A stretch of 64,000 nt of DNA from Algoriphagus halophilus (GCF_900129785.1 NZ_FSRC01000004.1:248001-312000); one strand, 5' to 3'; counted from the stretch's first letter, positions 17,579 to 26,350 are shown. The notes: a model not told the origin generated them from the letters alone. Translations and numbers: made by a program.

Positions 17579-18172
17579 ATGAACAGAAGAAACGCACTTA
17601 GAAGAACCGCATTATTGGCTGGATCGGCGATGGCAACACCCACCTTGCTTTCCCTGCTTCAATCCTGTAAAGAGCAAAAGCGGGTAGACTGGGTTCCACA
17701 GTTTTTATCTCAGGACCAGGCAGTTTTTGTCTCCTCATTTGTGGATACGATCTTACCGAAAACCGAGACTCCAGGAGCTTTGGATGTGAAAGTAGATATT
17801 TTCATTGATCTGATGTATGCGAAGGCTTATGATGAGGGAGCACAGCAATATGTGGTGGCAGAAATAGAAAAGTTCAATACCAATTGCAAAAATGATTTTG
17901 GAGATGTCTTTGCTAATCTGACTCCCGAAGATAAAACGGCGGTATTGAAGAAAGCGGAAGCAGAAACTGCTAAGTTTAACCCTGGAGTTTGGGGTACTGC
18001 GGTAGGAGAGCAAAAACCGGTAGCCTACTATCGTCAATTGAAATCCATGGCGCTCTGGGCTTATTTCTCTTCTGAAGAAGTAGGGAAAAATATTCTGAGC
18101 TATGATCCGATTCCAGGTGAATACCTTGGGTGTATTCCGCTTTCGGATGTAGGGAATACCTGGAGTCTTTAA
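17579..18172 (+). CDS. Gluconate 2-dehydrogenase subunit 3 family protein (Tat small subunit)
   Basis: A 197-residue protein with a twin-arginine-type leader (MNRRNALRRTALLAGSAM), then an SCKEQ segment that could be a lipid site, and a helical domain of the subunit-3 family (SQDQAVFVSSFVDTILPKT, about 45-63). It starts four bases after the stop of the GMC oxidoreductase, so the two are translated together and presumably form one complex. The small subunit supplies the export signal and stabilises the flavoprotein. No cytochrome c subunit is adjacent, so the electron acceptor lies elsewhere. Confidence 0.88.
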   Translation: MNRRNALRRTALLAGSAMATPTLLSLLQSCKEQKRVDWVPQFLSQDQAVFVSSFVDTILPKTETPGALDVKVDIFIDLMYAKAYDEGAQQYVVAEIEKFNTNCKNDFGDVFANLTPEDKTAVLKKAEAETAKFNPGVWGTAVGEQKPVAYYRQLKSMALWAYFSSEEVGKNILSYDPIPGEYLGCIPLSDVGNTWSL

Positions 18173-18182
18173 ATAAATCCCA

Positions 18183-18211
18183 GTGATCAGTATTCAGTAG
18201 CTGTGATCAGT
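18183..18211. repeat. 9-bp direct repeat GTGATCAGT, 20-bp period
   Basis: Copies at 18183-18191 and 18203-18211, the core TGATCA being self-complementary. It lies just after the subunit-3 stop and before the long palindrome. It could be the remains of a dispersed repeat unit rather than an operator. Confidence 0.4.
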
Positions 18212-18259
18212 GTTTATTTAATGGTCAATCAGGATTTAATAATTACAGCAAATTACTAT

Positions 18260-18306
18260 GTCAGTCCAAGCGGAGTCGAAAGGTCCTCGACTCCGCTCGG
18301 ACTGAC
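18260..18306. repeat. Long palindromic repeat (REP-like element)
   Basis: Two 20-base arms, 18260-18279 and 18287-18306, are inverted copies with one mismatch (pairing as a wobble) around a 7-base loop. It sits between two convergent genes. Palindromes with this CGACTCCGCTCGGACTGAC arm are of the kind scattered through Bacteroidota intergenic DNA. No T run follows, so it is not a classical terminator, although it may protect both mRNA ends. Confidence 0.75.
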
Positions 18307-18334
18307 AATGTTTTTTTCTGAAACAGCCTCTTAA

Positions 18335-19225
18335 CTACTTCACTTGAAGCGAATTTCCAGAAGGAAAATGAGTCACTGGAACACCAGGTACATGCTCCTC
18401 TAACCAGTTCTTCATAAATTCCGATCCACCTTCCTCACTAGCAGAATGACCAATTACAATCAGTCCCAACTCTTCTCCCATTTCATTGGCATTTCTCACG
18501 TACTCCGGAGTTTCCCATTCTGGACTTTCTCCACAGATCAGCACATCTGGCTTTTCTTTCATCAGGAGTTCAATTTGCCTTCTTCCTCCGATTGCTCCAG
18601 GTAGTAAGAGAATTTTGGAGGCGGATTGACTTAAATCTCCCACATATCGTAAAGCGGGAACTCCCATTTTCTCTTTGATATGGCTAATTAGATTGCCAAG
18701 CGTGGTTTCCGGAAGGTTCAAAACGGCGTTCTGTTTGTAATAGGCATTCCAACCCAATTCATCCACCACTCCCTTTTGTACTCCATCGACTTGAAGCCGG
18801 TGTACATAGTCATGATTTCGCCAAACTGCAATCCCATGTTGGTTTAACAAATCTGCTTTGAATTGGTAGACCGGGTCATTTTTTAACCAGTCCGTTTCGT
18901 CTAGGTGATTGTAAAAAGTAGGTTCATGGACAATGATGAAATTGGCATTCAACTCAATGGCTTTTCGAATCACCGTCAACGTAGCAAACATAGTGGTGAT
19001 AATGCCTGTAACTCTTTGATCACGATTCCCGGATTTTAAGGTATCCACTGTAGGGCTAAATGGTGCATTGGGAACTTTGGAAATAAAAAGATCCATGATG
19101 TCTCCCACAGTATAGGCTGTTTTTACAGAAGCGGAGAAGAGATCCAAAGGATTTAGAAAAATTCCTGTTCCTAGCAGGACAGAGGTTTTTAGGAAATTAC
19201 GGCGGTTGGAATAGGGCTTGTACAT
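18335..19225 (-). CDS. NIF3-family (dinuclear metal centre) protein with Tat leader
   Basis: A 296-residue protein of the NIF3/YbgI family. Metal-site segments are IIVHEPTFYNHLD (about 108-120; the common form is HHP) and VIGHSASEEGG near the C-terminus. ICGESPEWE marks the middle of the fold. The N-terminus SNRRNFLKTSVLLGTGIFL is a twin-arginine leader, unusual because NIF3 proteins are normally cytoplasmic and linked to GTP cyclohydrolase- or metallohydrolase-like functions. It converges on the sugar-dehydrogenase operon, and its leader matches the Tat enzymes of that block. Function unknown. Confidence 0.82.
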   Translation of the reverse strand: MYKPYSNRRNFLKTSVLLGTGIFLNPLDLFSASVKTAYTVGDIMDLFISKVPNAPFSPTVDTLKSGNRDQRVTGIITTMFATLTVIRKAIELNANFIIVHEPTFYNHLDETDWLKNDPVYQFKADLLNQHGIAVWRNHDYVHRLQVDGVQKGVVDELGWNAYYKQNAVLNLPETTLGNLISHIKEKMGVPALRYVGDLSQSASKILLLPGAIGGRRQIELLMKEKPDVLICGESPEWETPEYVRNANEMGEELGLIVIGHSASEEGGSEFMKNWLEEHVPGVPVTHFPSGNSLQVK

Positions 19226-19610
19226 AGCTAGATGGATTTATCTAAAGATAAGAAAGCCATTTTATTTTGGGTGAAGATTAGGCATTTGTTATAAGGAGGA
19301 ATGTTTAATCGTTGGAAGGGAGGGGGGCGTCGAGCAGGTATGGGAACAGTAACTCATTTCGAAGAGATTACTTGTCTGCTATCACAAATTATTAAATTCA
19401 CAGATCTTGAATTTACCACTTCAACTTCTTTTTCTCTTATTTGATGTTGTGTAATCTTGCTTTATCTTTTCTGTTCATGACTTGGGATAAAGACACTTAC
19501 TGGCAAGTTTTAGCTTATTCGGAAGGTTTGAATTCTAAAATTGAAGCCTATTTAACTAATAATTCAGATTGTAAATCTTATGGGATAGGTTATGATTACA
19601 TATAATAATG
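19226..19610. other. Gap of 385 bases with one very short open frame
   Basis: No assignable gene. A plus-strand frame runs from ATG 19444 to the stop at 19603-19605 (53 codons; an inner ATG at 19477 gives 42). The predicted peptide ends SKIEAYLTNNSDCKSYG plus a short aromatic tail. Its composition is protein-like, but the length is too small to judge. It could be a gene remnant at the edge of the accessory stretch. The rest, 19226-19440, shows nothing else. Confidence 0.3.
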
Positions 19611-20729
19611 CTATTTAGCAGAACCATCATTTTGAATTAACCCGTTTAAAAATGCTGTATGATTGCCGATTACGACATTTTCAATCACTCCATCTTCATT
19701 AATTAACACAAAAGTTGGTGTAGAAGATATCTTGTAGGCTTTTGCAATATCTTCTGAATTTGAAAGCACAGGCATACCTGCTGTTACTTTTGAGAAGTAA
19801 TCTATGACATCTGCTTTTTTATCCCACATAGAAAGGTAAATGGGTTTGATGTTTTCGGGTAACTGAAAATTTTCCTGATTCATATACAATAAGGCTTCAT
19901 GGGAATTCCCACAGCCAACACTGGAAAATTTAAGCAAGACTTTATTCCCCTTAAAATCGGCTAAACTCACAGAGTTTCCTTGTAAATCTTTCATATCAAA
20001 TTCAGGGGCTTTTTCACCTTTTTCAAGTGGCGGTATTGTAGTCTTTTGACTAAAAAGTACAGATGGATATGAAGTTGGTAAACTAAAAGATAGTGGCGAA
20101 TTATCATCACTAAAAATGTAGTTGTTGTATACCGAGACGACGCGTTGGCTAAGTTTTCCCTTAAAGTAATTTCGGCGTTCCCAACGTTCGATTAATTTGC
20201 TTTGAGGATTTATAAACAAGTGTTGCTCTGTATAAACAGTATTGCCATCAATCACTTTATCGTTAATTACATTGACGTAATTGTTATAAACCTGTGAATT
20301 TATTAAAGTGTCTTTTACAAATTGCCAATCAATATCTTGCAGTAAAAACATTGGTGATCTCTGATAGGTATCCGAACTTTCAAAAACTGCTTTGGCGTAG
20401 GCGGGTTTTTGATCTGAATAAAGTTCAACTACTTTTTTGAAATGATTTACAGATTTGTATTCTTCGCCTTTTATATAATAATCAAAGTAAGGTCCATCAA
20501 TAATCGTATTGTAACCTATTAGACTTGAAGGATTTTTTAAAAACTCAAAGATGTAAGTAAATGTATCTATTTTACCAGCAGGATTTGGGGAGTAGGTTAT
20601 TTGATTGAATGAGACTTTGTTCTGGTTAAAAAATTTAGCTTTCGTGTCTTGAAATACCTTTGTAGGCGATTGCGATTGACAAGAACTGAACAGAAGGATA
20701 TTAAAAATTGATAATATGATTGCTTTCAT
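19611..20729 (-). CDS. Thioredoxin-fold (AhpC/TSA, TlpA-like) lipoprotein with a single active-site Cys
   Basis: A 372-residue lipoprotein (leader ending LLFSSC, Cys17). The first ~230 residues are a beta-rich region often seen before Bacteroidota redoxin domains. A TlpA-type domain follows from about 240, with GEKAPEFDMKDLQGN and ADFKGNKVLLKFSS. The redox motif reads GCGNS (Cys273), so the second Cys of CxxC is Ser and it cannot act as a normal disulfide exchanger alone. The cis-Pro loop (SSTPTFVLI) is present. It probably works as a one-Cys reductase or isomerase, or has lost activity. It is the first recognisable gene of the AT-rich accessory stretch. Confidence 0.85.
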   Translation of the reverse strand: MKAIILSIFNILLFSSCQSQSPTKVFQDTKAKFFNQNKVSFNQITYSPNPAGKIDTFTYIFEFLKNPSSLIGYNTIIDGPYFDYYIKGEEYKSVNHFKKVVELYSDQKPAYAKAVFESSDTYQRSPMFLLQDIDWQFVKDTLINSQVYNNYVNVINDKVIDGNTVYTEQHLFINPQSKLIERWERRNYFKGKLSQRVVSVYNNYIFSDDNSPLSFSLPTSYPSVLFSQKTTIPPLEKGEKAPEFDMKDLQGNSVSLADFKGNKVLLKFSSVGCGNSHEALLYMNQENFQLPENIKPIYLSMWDKKADVIDYFSKVTAGMPVLSNSEDIAKAYKISSTPTFVLINEDGVIENVVIGNHTAFLNGLIQNDGSAK

Positions 20730-20811
20730 CGTTATTCTTTAAAGGTGAATTAGTATTGGAATTATTTAATTGCTGTGAAAGTAAAACTTGGTCATTTCAT
20801 TAATAAAGTTT

Positions 20812-22128
20812 TCAATTTTCATTAGTTGTATTTATTCCTTTCCATTGTACGCCCTGAAAATCTATCAACAGATCATATGTCCCTTTATTATTTTTAACAA
20901 ATTCAATGGATTCCTTATTGGTCTTGTCCGAGAAAAACACTGTTTTAGATTCAGGTAGTATCACACCATTATTTTTCCCTTTTTGATATACATAAAGACT
21001 GTCATTTTCAAATCTTATATTGAGCAAAATATGGCCAGCTTCTACCAAGTCATAGGTGCCTTCGTAGCGTTTTAGAATTTCAGGTTTAAGTTGTATTGCG
21101 GATCTGTTTATAGCTTCTGGCATATTAACTGATTCTCCTTTTAGAATGGATTGTAAATCTTTCACCAATTGTTCAAAAGGAATGCCGTCGAAATTGGCCA
21201 GAAAAACAAGCGTGTAATTGTCTACAAAGTTACGTTCTATGTATGCGCGCTTGCCACGCGTTCCTCCGGCATGAGAAATGATGTTGTCATGTAACAGGTC
21301 TTGATAAGCCACAGGGTCTAAACTTGATAATAAGTTGTTTAAATCGTCAACTGTTGAAAATAAATTGCCCATTTTCATTTCATCATCAGGAAAAGTGCAT
21401 TCACAAACGATTTCATTATTTTTTTCAAAATGTCCATAAGCATAATCTTGTTTCCTGTCTTTTCCTTCATAAAAATTACTACCTGAATTGAACATTTCTA
21501 ATGGCTCAAAAAATGTTCGGTTGATGTAATCTTCAAAGGTGGAATTGGTCACTTTTCCTAAGGAATAGTACAATAATTGAAAGCCAATATTGGAGTAGAG
21601 TTCTTTTTCACCGGGTTCAAATTCTAACTTAGATTTTGATGCTAAATCCACTACTTCCTCGGGACTAAGTTCGATATATGGCTTAGCAGAGGCTTCAAAA
21701 GAACGCGGTAGACCAGACGTATTGGTCATTAAATGATGAATCGTAATCTGATCTCCATTCGGAAAATCAGGTAAAAAATCACTTAGCTTGTTGTTTTGGG
21801 ATAGTTTACCCTCTTTTTCAAGTTGAATCACACTTAGTTTGGCAAATAATTTAGCTATAGATCTTAAATCAAATTGGCTGTTTTCACTGACAAAAAGTGT
21901 CGAAGTCGAATCGCTTGACATATTATAAGCCTTACTCAAGATCACCTCATTCTTTTTCTTCATGAGAACCACCCCATTAAAATCACCGAGTTCCGTCAAC
22001 TTGGTAAAATATAGATCGGCTATTTCTGCCATTTTATTTTCTGGAATCTCACTTTCAACTGTCTGTTTTTCTTCGGAGAATAGACAACTGAAACAAATAG
22101 TTAAGAATATTAAAATTTGGAACTTCAT
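20812..22128 (-). CDS. Serine hydrolase of the beta-lactamase/penicillin-binding fold (class C-like)
   Basis: A 438-residue protein from ATG 22128 (a TTG at 22146 is rejected). The leader is hydrophobic with a possible lipid Cys at 15. The fold's three active-site elements are visible: Ser90-Ile-Ala-Lys93, Tyr178-Ser-Asn180, and HAGGTRG with His286 in place of the KTG triad. About 100 residues follow as a C-terminal lipocalin-like domain (RYEGTYDL). Relatives are D-amino peptidases and esterases rather than drug-resistance lactamases. It lies upstream of the redoxin gene, 83 bases away and co-directional, and downstream of an AraC regulator. Confidence 0.87.
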   Translation of the reverse strand: MKFQILIFLTICFSCLFSEEKQTVESEIPENKMAEIADLYFTKLTELGDFNGVVLMKKKNEVILSKAYNMSSDSTSTLFVSENSQFDLRSIAKLFAKLSVIQLEKEGKLSQNNKLSDFLPDFPNGDQITIHHLMTNTSGLPRSFEASAKPYIELSPEEVVDLASKSKLEFEPGEKELYSNIGFQLLYYSLGKVTNSTFEDYINRTFFEPLEMFNSGSNFYEGKDRKQDYAYGHFEKNNEIVCECTFPDDEMKMGNLFSTVDDLNNLLSSLDPVAYQDLLHDNIISHAGGTRGKRAYIERNFVDNYTLVFLANFDGIPFEQLVKDLQSILKGESVNMPEAINRSAIQLKPEILKRYEGTYDLVEAGHILLNIRFENDSLYVYQKGKNNGVILPESKTVFFSDKTNKESIEFVKNNKGTYDLLIDFQGVQWKGINTTNEN

Positions 22129-22188
22129 AGAATTTATTTTCAGCAAAGAAAAAACTTCTTGAAGAGGATAAATTGTAAAAATGTAAAC

Positions 22189-22989
22189 CTAGGTGTGCCT
22201 AAGAATAAATTCTGGTAGTCTGTTAAAATATTGACTTGGTGTTAAACCGGAAACTTTTTTAAAATCATTTATAAAATGAGCTTGATCGAAATAACCATAA
22301 TCATAACTGAGCCTTGTCAAAGAGAGCTCTTTATGTTTTACTTTATGTTTAATTAGATTCAGAATCCGGACTGAAACAATAAATGTTTTTAAGCTACACA
22401 TGGCTTCTTGCTTAAAAACTTTGTTGATGTATTGTCTGGATTTATTAAAGTGGTTGCTTATTTCTTTAACTCTAAGTATTCCTTTTTTAGAATAAATAAA
22501 TTGGCATACTGACATTACGAATTGCACAGTATCCGTAATCACAATCTGTTTATTTCTAAAAAAATCATCTGCTGTGGATACTATTTCTTCAATAGTATAA
22601 TTGTCTGACATTTGTTGATGTATTTGTAAAAGCTGTGGATTATGGTTTTCTAAGTTCACTACCCCTGATTCGTTTATTTCAGAGAAGAAATAACGGTTCA
22701 TCCATGGCTGGCATTTAATGGTGAAAAAGGTAAGGTTATCCTTAAATTTTAATTGATATGGAGGATGTAAATCAAGAATAGTAAAAACCTTGTATTTTAT
22801 ATTTAAAGTTTTTTGTTGATCACCAAAACAAAAAAGTGCATTAGCCTCTTTGAATACAATAAAATCATGACAGCAGTCATCTACAATTGGTATATGTTTA
22901 GTCGTTCCTTTTTCGTTCAATTGAAAATAGTAATACTCCTTTATTATTTCCCGGAGTGAAGAATGCGGAAGTGGGGTTTTGATTAACAT
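22189..22989 (-). CDS. AraC family transcriptional regulator
   Basis: A 266-residue protein. The N-terminal ~150 residues are a cupin-like sensor domain without a recognised ligand (HIPIVDDCCHDFIVFKE). The C-terminal ~100 residues carry two helix-turn-helix units: VKEISNHFNKSRQYINKVFK and the signature end SYDYGYFDQAHFINDFKK, LTPSQYF. It lies 60 bases before the beta-lactamase-fold gene on the same strand, so it probably regulates, or is co-transcribed with, the hydrolase and redoxin genes. Confidence 0.88.
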   Translation of the reverse strand: MLIKTPLPHSSLREIIKEYYYFQLNEKGTTKHIPIVDDCCHDFIVFKEANALFCFGDQQKTLNIKYKVFTILDLHPPYQLKFKDNLTFFTIKCQPWMNRYFFSEINESGVVNLENHNPQLLQIHQQMSDNYTIEEIVSTADDFFRNKQIVITDTVQFVMSVCQFIYSKKGILRVKEISNHFNKSRQYINKVFKQEAMCSLKTFIVSVRILNLIKHKVKHKELSLTRLSYDYGYFDQAHFINDFKKVSGLTPSQYFNRLPEFILRHT

Positions 22990-23018
22990 TTGGAACTTAA
23001 TAGGTAAAGTAGTTCTAT

Positions 23019-24425
23019 TTATTGCTCTAAGATTTCCATTAATCCCTCCAAAATTTCATCTTGATCATCCAACAATCTGTCGTTTATCATTATATCTGGA
23101 ATCACCCCTTTGCCATTATCTACTCCACTTATCCGCTCTATTTTACCTTTTGAAACCTCAACGGTTATGCCTGTTTTTGGTAAAAGATAATTGTAGATTG
23201 AGGCGTAAAGGTTCGGAAACTCTGCGGTTTCCTCTCCTACTATTTTCCCCCAACCATAATCCTGAATCTGGGCAGCTGTTACTGTAGATTGAGAGTATGA
23301 TTGCCTGTTGACCAACACATATACTTTTCCCTGGAAGCGTTTATGTTTTGGCTGAGGTTCATAAAGTCCAAATTCATAGTCATAAATTTCGCCATCATTA
23401 TGATTTAAAATAGATTTCCAATAGGCCTGAGTGGTGTCTTTTCTAAGCCTCGTATTTTCTTTAAGTTGTTTACTTGTTTTTAGTTGAAATCTAGACGCCC
23501 ATTTAAAAGGTTTATCGCTAATGTAGGATACCAAATAATTCCCAAAAGAGTCATCTCCACCAGAGTGGTTTCTTAAATCAATAATCAAATTTTTAGTTTC
23601 ATTATCCTTAATTTCAACAAAAGCGGAGTCTATGAAGAGTTTGTATTGTTCTAATTCGCCTCCAAAATCTCCAGGTCTTAAATACGCAGTACTTTTTTCA
23701 ATAAACTCTAGTTTCCATTTGTGCTTTATAATATCATCTCTTTTCATTTCAAAATCCTCAATAGCACTTATAGCCTTGAGTTGATGCTTTTGGCGCTTTC
23801 CATTTGTTAAAATCTCAACTTCAAAGCTACTTTCCTCTCCCTGAACCAACCAGTAAAATCTGGGCAATGACATATTTTCCAATTGCGCATTTTTAAAATA
23901 TTTTCGTTCCGCAGAAATTTGGGGATAAATATTTTCTAGAATGGCATTAATTGGCTGACCGTTAATGCTTAATAGTTCAGAATTATTTTCTATTTCTGTG
24001 TTTTCCGACCAGTTTTTTCTGACCATTACTTTACCGTTTTCAATAGCCACTTCAAGTGGAAACAAAGTGCCACCATTTTGGGCATAGGCGATGTATTCTG
24101 GAATTGGAAAAGGGATTCGGGTATGCCCATTATTAACCTGAGAAACTACTTGTTGAAAAAGTTTTTTCGCCTGCAGGCTACTGAGACTGTCTTGATTAAT
24201 GCTTTGTTTTACCTTCTCATAATTGTTTTCAAACCTATCTTTTGTGGTGTAAGCGTATAAATTAATGTGGGCTTCTTCCAAAGACTTTTTTAAATAAGTT
24301 AAATCTGATAAAATATCTGCTTTTGAAAACTGCTGCGATAAACTGGATTGACTTATTAATAAAACACACCAAAACAAGACAATTCTGTAGCACCTTAGTT
24401 TCAAATAAAAATTATTCATTTTCAT
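23019..24425 (-). CDS. S41 family C-terminal-processing-like peptidase
   Basis: About 468 residues from ATG 24425 (ATGs at 24443 and 24419 are alternatives). A signal peptide (FWCVLLISQSSLS) is followed by an N-terminal helical/PDZ-like part and the S41 catalytic core (about 240-460). The core has NLIIDLRNHSGGDDSF, then VYVLVNRQSYSQSTVTAA, the usual place of the nucleophilic Ser, and a late GVIPDIMI. S41 enzymes (Ctp, tricorn-like) cut exported proteins; many Bacteroidota paralogues have unknown targets. It is flanked on both sides by AraC-type regulators on the same strand. Confidence 0.85.
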   Translation of the reverse strand: MKMNNFYLKLRCYRIVLFWCVLLISQSSLSQQFSKADILSDLTYLKKSLEEAHINLYAYTTKDRFENNYEKVKQSINQDSLSSLQAKKLFQQVVSQVNNGHTRIPFPIPEYIAYAQNGGTLFPLEVAIENGKVMVRKNWSENTEIENNSELLSINGQPINAILENIYPQISAERKYFKNAQLENMSLPRFYWLVQGEESSFEVEILTNGKRQKHQLKAISAIEDFEMKRDDIIKHKWKLEFIEKSTAYLRPGDFGGELEQYKLFIDSAFVEIKDNETKNLIIDLRNHSGGDDSFGNYLVSYISDKPFKWASRFQLKTSKQLKENTRLRKDTTQAYWKSILNHNDGEIYDYEFGLYEPQPKHKRFQGKVYVLVNRQSYSQSTVTAAQIQDYGWGKIVGEETAEFPNLYASIYNYLLPKTGITVEVSKGKIERISGVDNGKGVIPDIMINDRLLDDQDEILEGLMEILEQ

Positions 24426-24477
24426 TAATTTTTCGGTAAACATACTGCTTAAAAAGTGTCCTGCCGACCGACTGCTT

Positions 24478-25608
24478 CTATTCGGACGTATTTTTTAGCC
24501 TTTTAAGATATTGACTTGGTGTGAGTTGATTAAATTTCTTGAAAACATGATTAAATGTGGACTTGGAATTAAACCCACATTCATATGCGTGTCCTAAAAG
24601 GGATAATTTTTCATGTTCAGGTGATTCTAATCGGTTTTTAAATGCTTCAATCCTGTAAGAATTGATTAAATCATAAAAATTTTGATTACAGTTCTGGTTG
24701 ATTTTTTGTGATAATTCTTTTGGTTTCATGTCTAAGAATTCAGCTAGCATAGAAAGATTTAATTCTGGGTTGAGGTATGGTTTTTGGGTTTTCATCAGGG
24801 TTTTCAAACTAGTAAGAAATTCTTCATCCCTATTATCTTGATTATCCTCGAATTTATTTTTAATAGGTTTTAAATGAACTACTTCTCTTTCTTTTTGAAT
24901 ATATGCTTTAAAACTTAACCAACATGTTATAATAGAAAGTATAACAAAACTTGGCAGAAAGTAATATTCTCTTAAGGACCTGTCAAACACAAACCAGTCT
25001 ATTCCTGTTAAAATATTCCAATATATAAAATACCCTGCAAAAAAAAGTATTGGTAATTTCAGCCATTTATGAGATAAATGTTCAATTTTAGAATAGTACT
25101 CCTTAAGTAAATATTTGTATTTTAAGAGTATTTTTAAAGAAATAAAACTATAAATCAATATAGAAATTACACCTAACCACTGCTGTATTAGATACACATA
25201 AGAATAGATAGGCATTTCTTCTAAATACAAGCCATTAGATCCAATCCTGTAGATGGTTGTTCTATAAAAAATAAACTCCAAGACTAACGGTATAAAATGG
25301 ATGAAATGCTTTCTCTGGAATTTAAATTTTGAATTAGTTATGCATTTGGTGTAAAAATATAAGCATGGACCAATGCCATAAAGCATTTCCATTTGAAAGT
25401 ATCTAAAGATATAAAGCAAATCATAGTCTTTCAATACATTTACAAATACTATGTTTAAGGGAATTATTGCATAGAAAAAAATAAGTAATGCTAAAAAAAT
25501 ATTGGCTAACCGTCTTGGTTTTTTGAATAGGATTAATCCCCCAAACATTATGGATTGAAGTCCAAAGACGCAAATAATAGTGAATAAAATCGAGTTAGAT
25601 TCAATCAT
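24478..25608 (-). CDS. Membrane-anchored AraC-type transcriptional regulator
   Basis: A 376-residue protein. The first ~230 residues hold about seven hydrophobic helices (for example IICVFGLQSIMFGGLILF and ILSIITCWLSFKAYI). The C-terminal ~105 residues are an AraC DNA-binding domain (MLAEFLDMKPKELSQKIN; YECGFNSKSTFNHVFKK; LTPSQYLKRL). This membrane-sensor plus AraC layout is common in Bacteroidota and suggests sensing of an external or membrane signal. The gene ends 52 bases before the S41 peptidase start, so the peptidase is the likely target or partner. Confidence 0.88.
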   Translation of the reverse strand: MIESNSILFTIICVFGLQSIMFGGLILFKKPRRLANIFLALLIFFYAIIPLNIVFVNVLKDYDLLYIFRYFQMEMLYGIGPCLYFYTKCITNSKFKFQRKHFIHFIPLVLEFIFYRTTIYRIGSNGLYLEEMPIYSYVYLIQQWLGVISILIYSFISLKILLKYKYLLKEYYSKIEHLSHKWLKLPILFFAGYFIYWNILTGIDWFVFDRSLREYYFLPSFVILSIITCWLSFKAYIQKEREVVHLKPIKNKFEDNQDNRDEEFLTSLKTLMKTQKPYLNPELNLSMLAEFLDMKPKELSQKINQNCNQNFYDLINSYRIEAFKNRLESPEHEKLSLLGHAYECGFNSKSTFNHVFKKFNQLTPSQYLKRLKNTSE

Positions 25609-25719
25609 ATTTATATCATGAATAATTTTAAAGCTGAAAACAAGTAATTCAAAGCTTGATAAACCAGCCTTTTAAGAACATTTACATGCACGGGTCAAAA
25701 AGCGTTGTAAAAAGTTTAG

Positions 25720-26052
25720 CTAAAGGGAGTATGCGACCCAGTTGCTAAACCAGTTTGAATTTCTTTTTATTAAATACCTTTCAATGTGTTCATTTCCCAT
25801 ATTCATTATAACGCTTGGTGTTTGCCATTTAATTTTTTCTATCGGTACCCATGGTTCTTTCTTAACTAATCCACTTCGAATGTTAATTCTACGTCCGTCC
25901 CCATTAGCAGAATAGGTCGGTTCAAATTCTTCTGCCCTAAATGATCGAACTTTCCTCCAAATTGAATATGCTACTCTACAAATGTCAACTTCCCAGTTTT
26001 TGATTCTTGGATAAAGCTTTCCTTTTCGGCGACTCCCAGTGTAAATTCCCTC
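25720..26052 (-). pseudogene. Start-less protein-like open frame, probable gene fragment
   Basis: An uninterrupted minus-strand frame of 110 codons plus stop, checked triplet by triplet. There is no ATG, GTG or TTG in its first 80 codons, so it escapes ordinary gene finding. The peptide is rich in Trp and charged residues (WEVDICRVAYSIWRKVRSF, GDGRRINIRSG, KKEPWVPIEKIKW) and looks like real protein. A 30-residue frame beginning MPSFKPKYDTCFIDGDE lies 43 bases upstream in another frame and could be its original N-terminus. I do not recognise the family. Confidence 0.5.
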
Positions 26053-26350
26053 TTAAGAAAAATGTATTCGTTTTTTAATCCGTTTAGATGTTAATTAGAT
26101 TTTGTTTGCTGATTTTAGGATTGAGTTTGTTTCTATTTCGTCTCCGTCGATAAAACAAGTATCATATTTCGGTTTGAATGAGGGCATATTGAAGGATTTT
26201 ATTCAAAAGCCACCATATAAAATGTAAATTCGTATTCACCCAAAATTGTCAAAGAATCTTTTAAAAAGACTTGTTCCTAATTCTCAATCAGCAAAGTTTT
26301 TGCCATTCTGTAGTTCGCAGAATCGTTCATATAGTTTGATGATAAACCAA

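Noticed and set aside
20812..22128. Beta-lactamase antibiotic-resistance gene
   Set aside because: The fold is right, but the HAG-type third motif, lipoprotein-like leader and C-terminal extension fit peptidase/esterase relatives rather than resistance enzymes.
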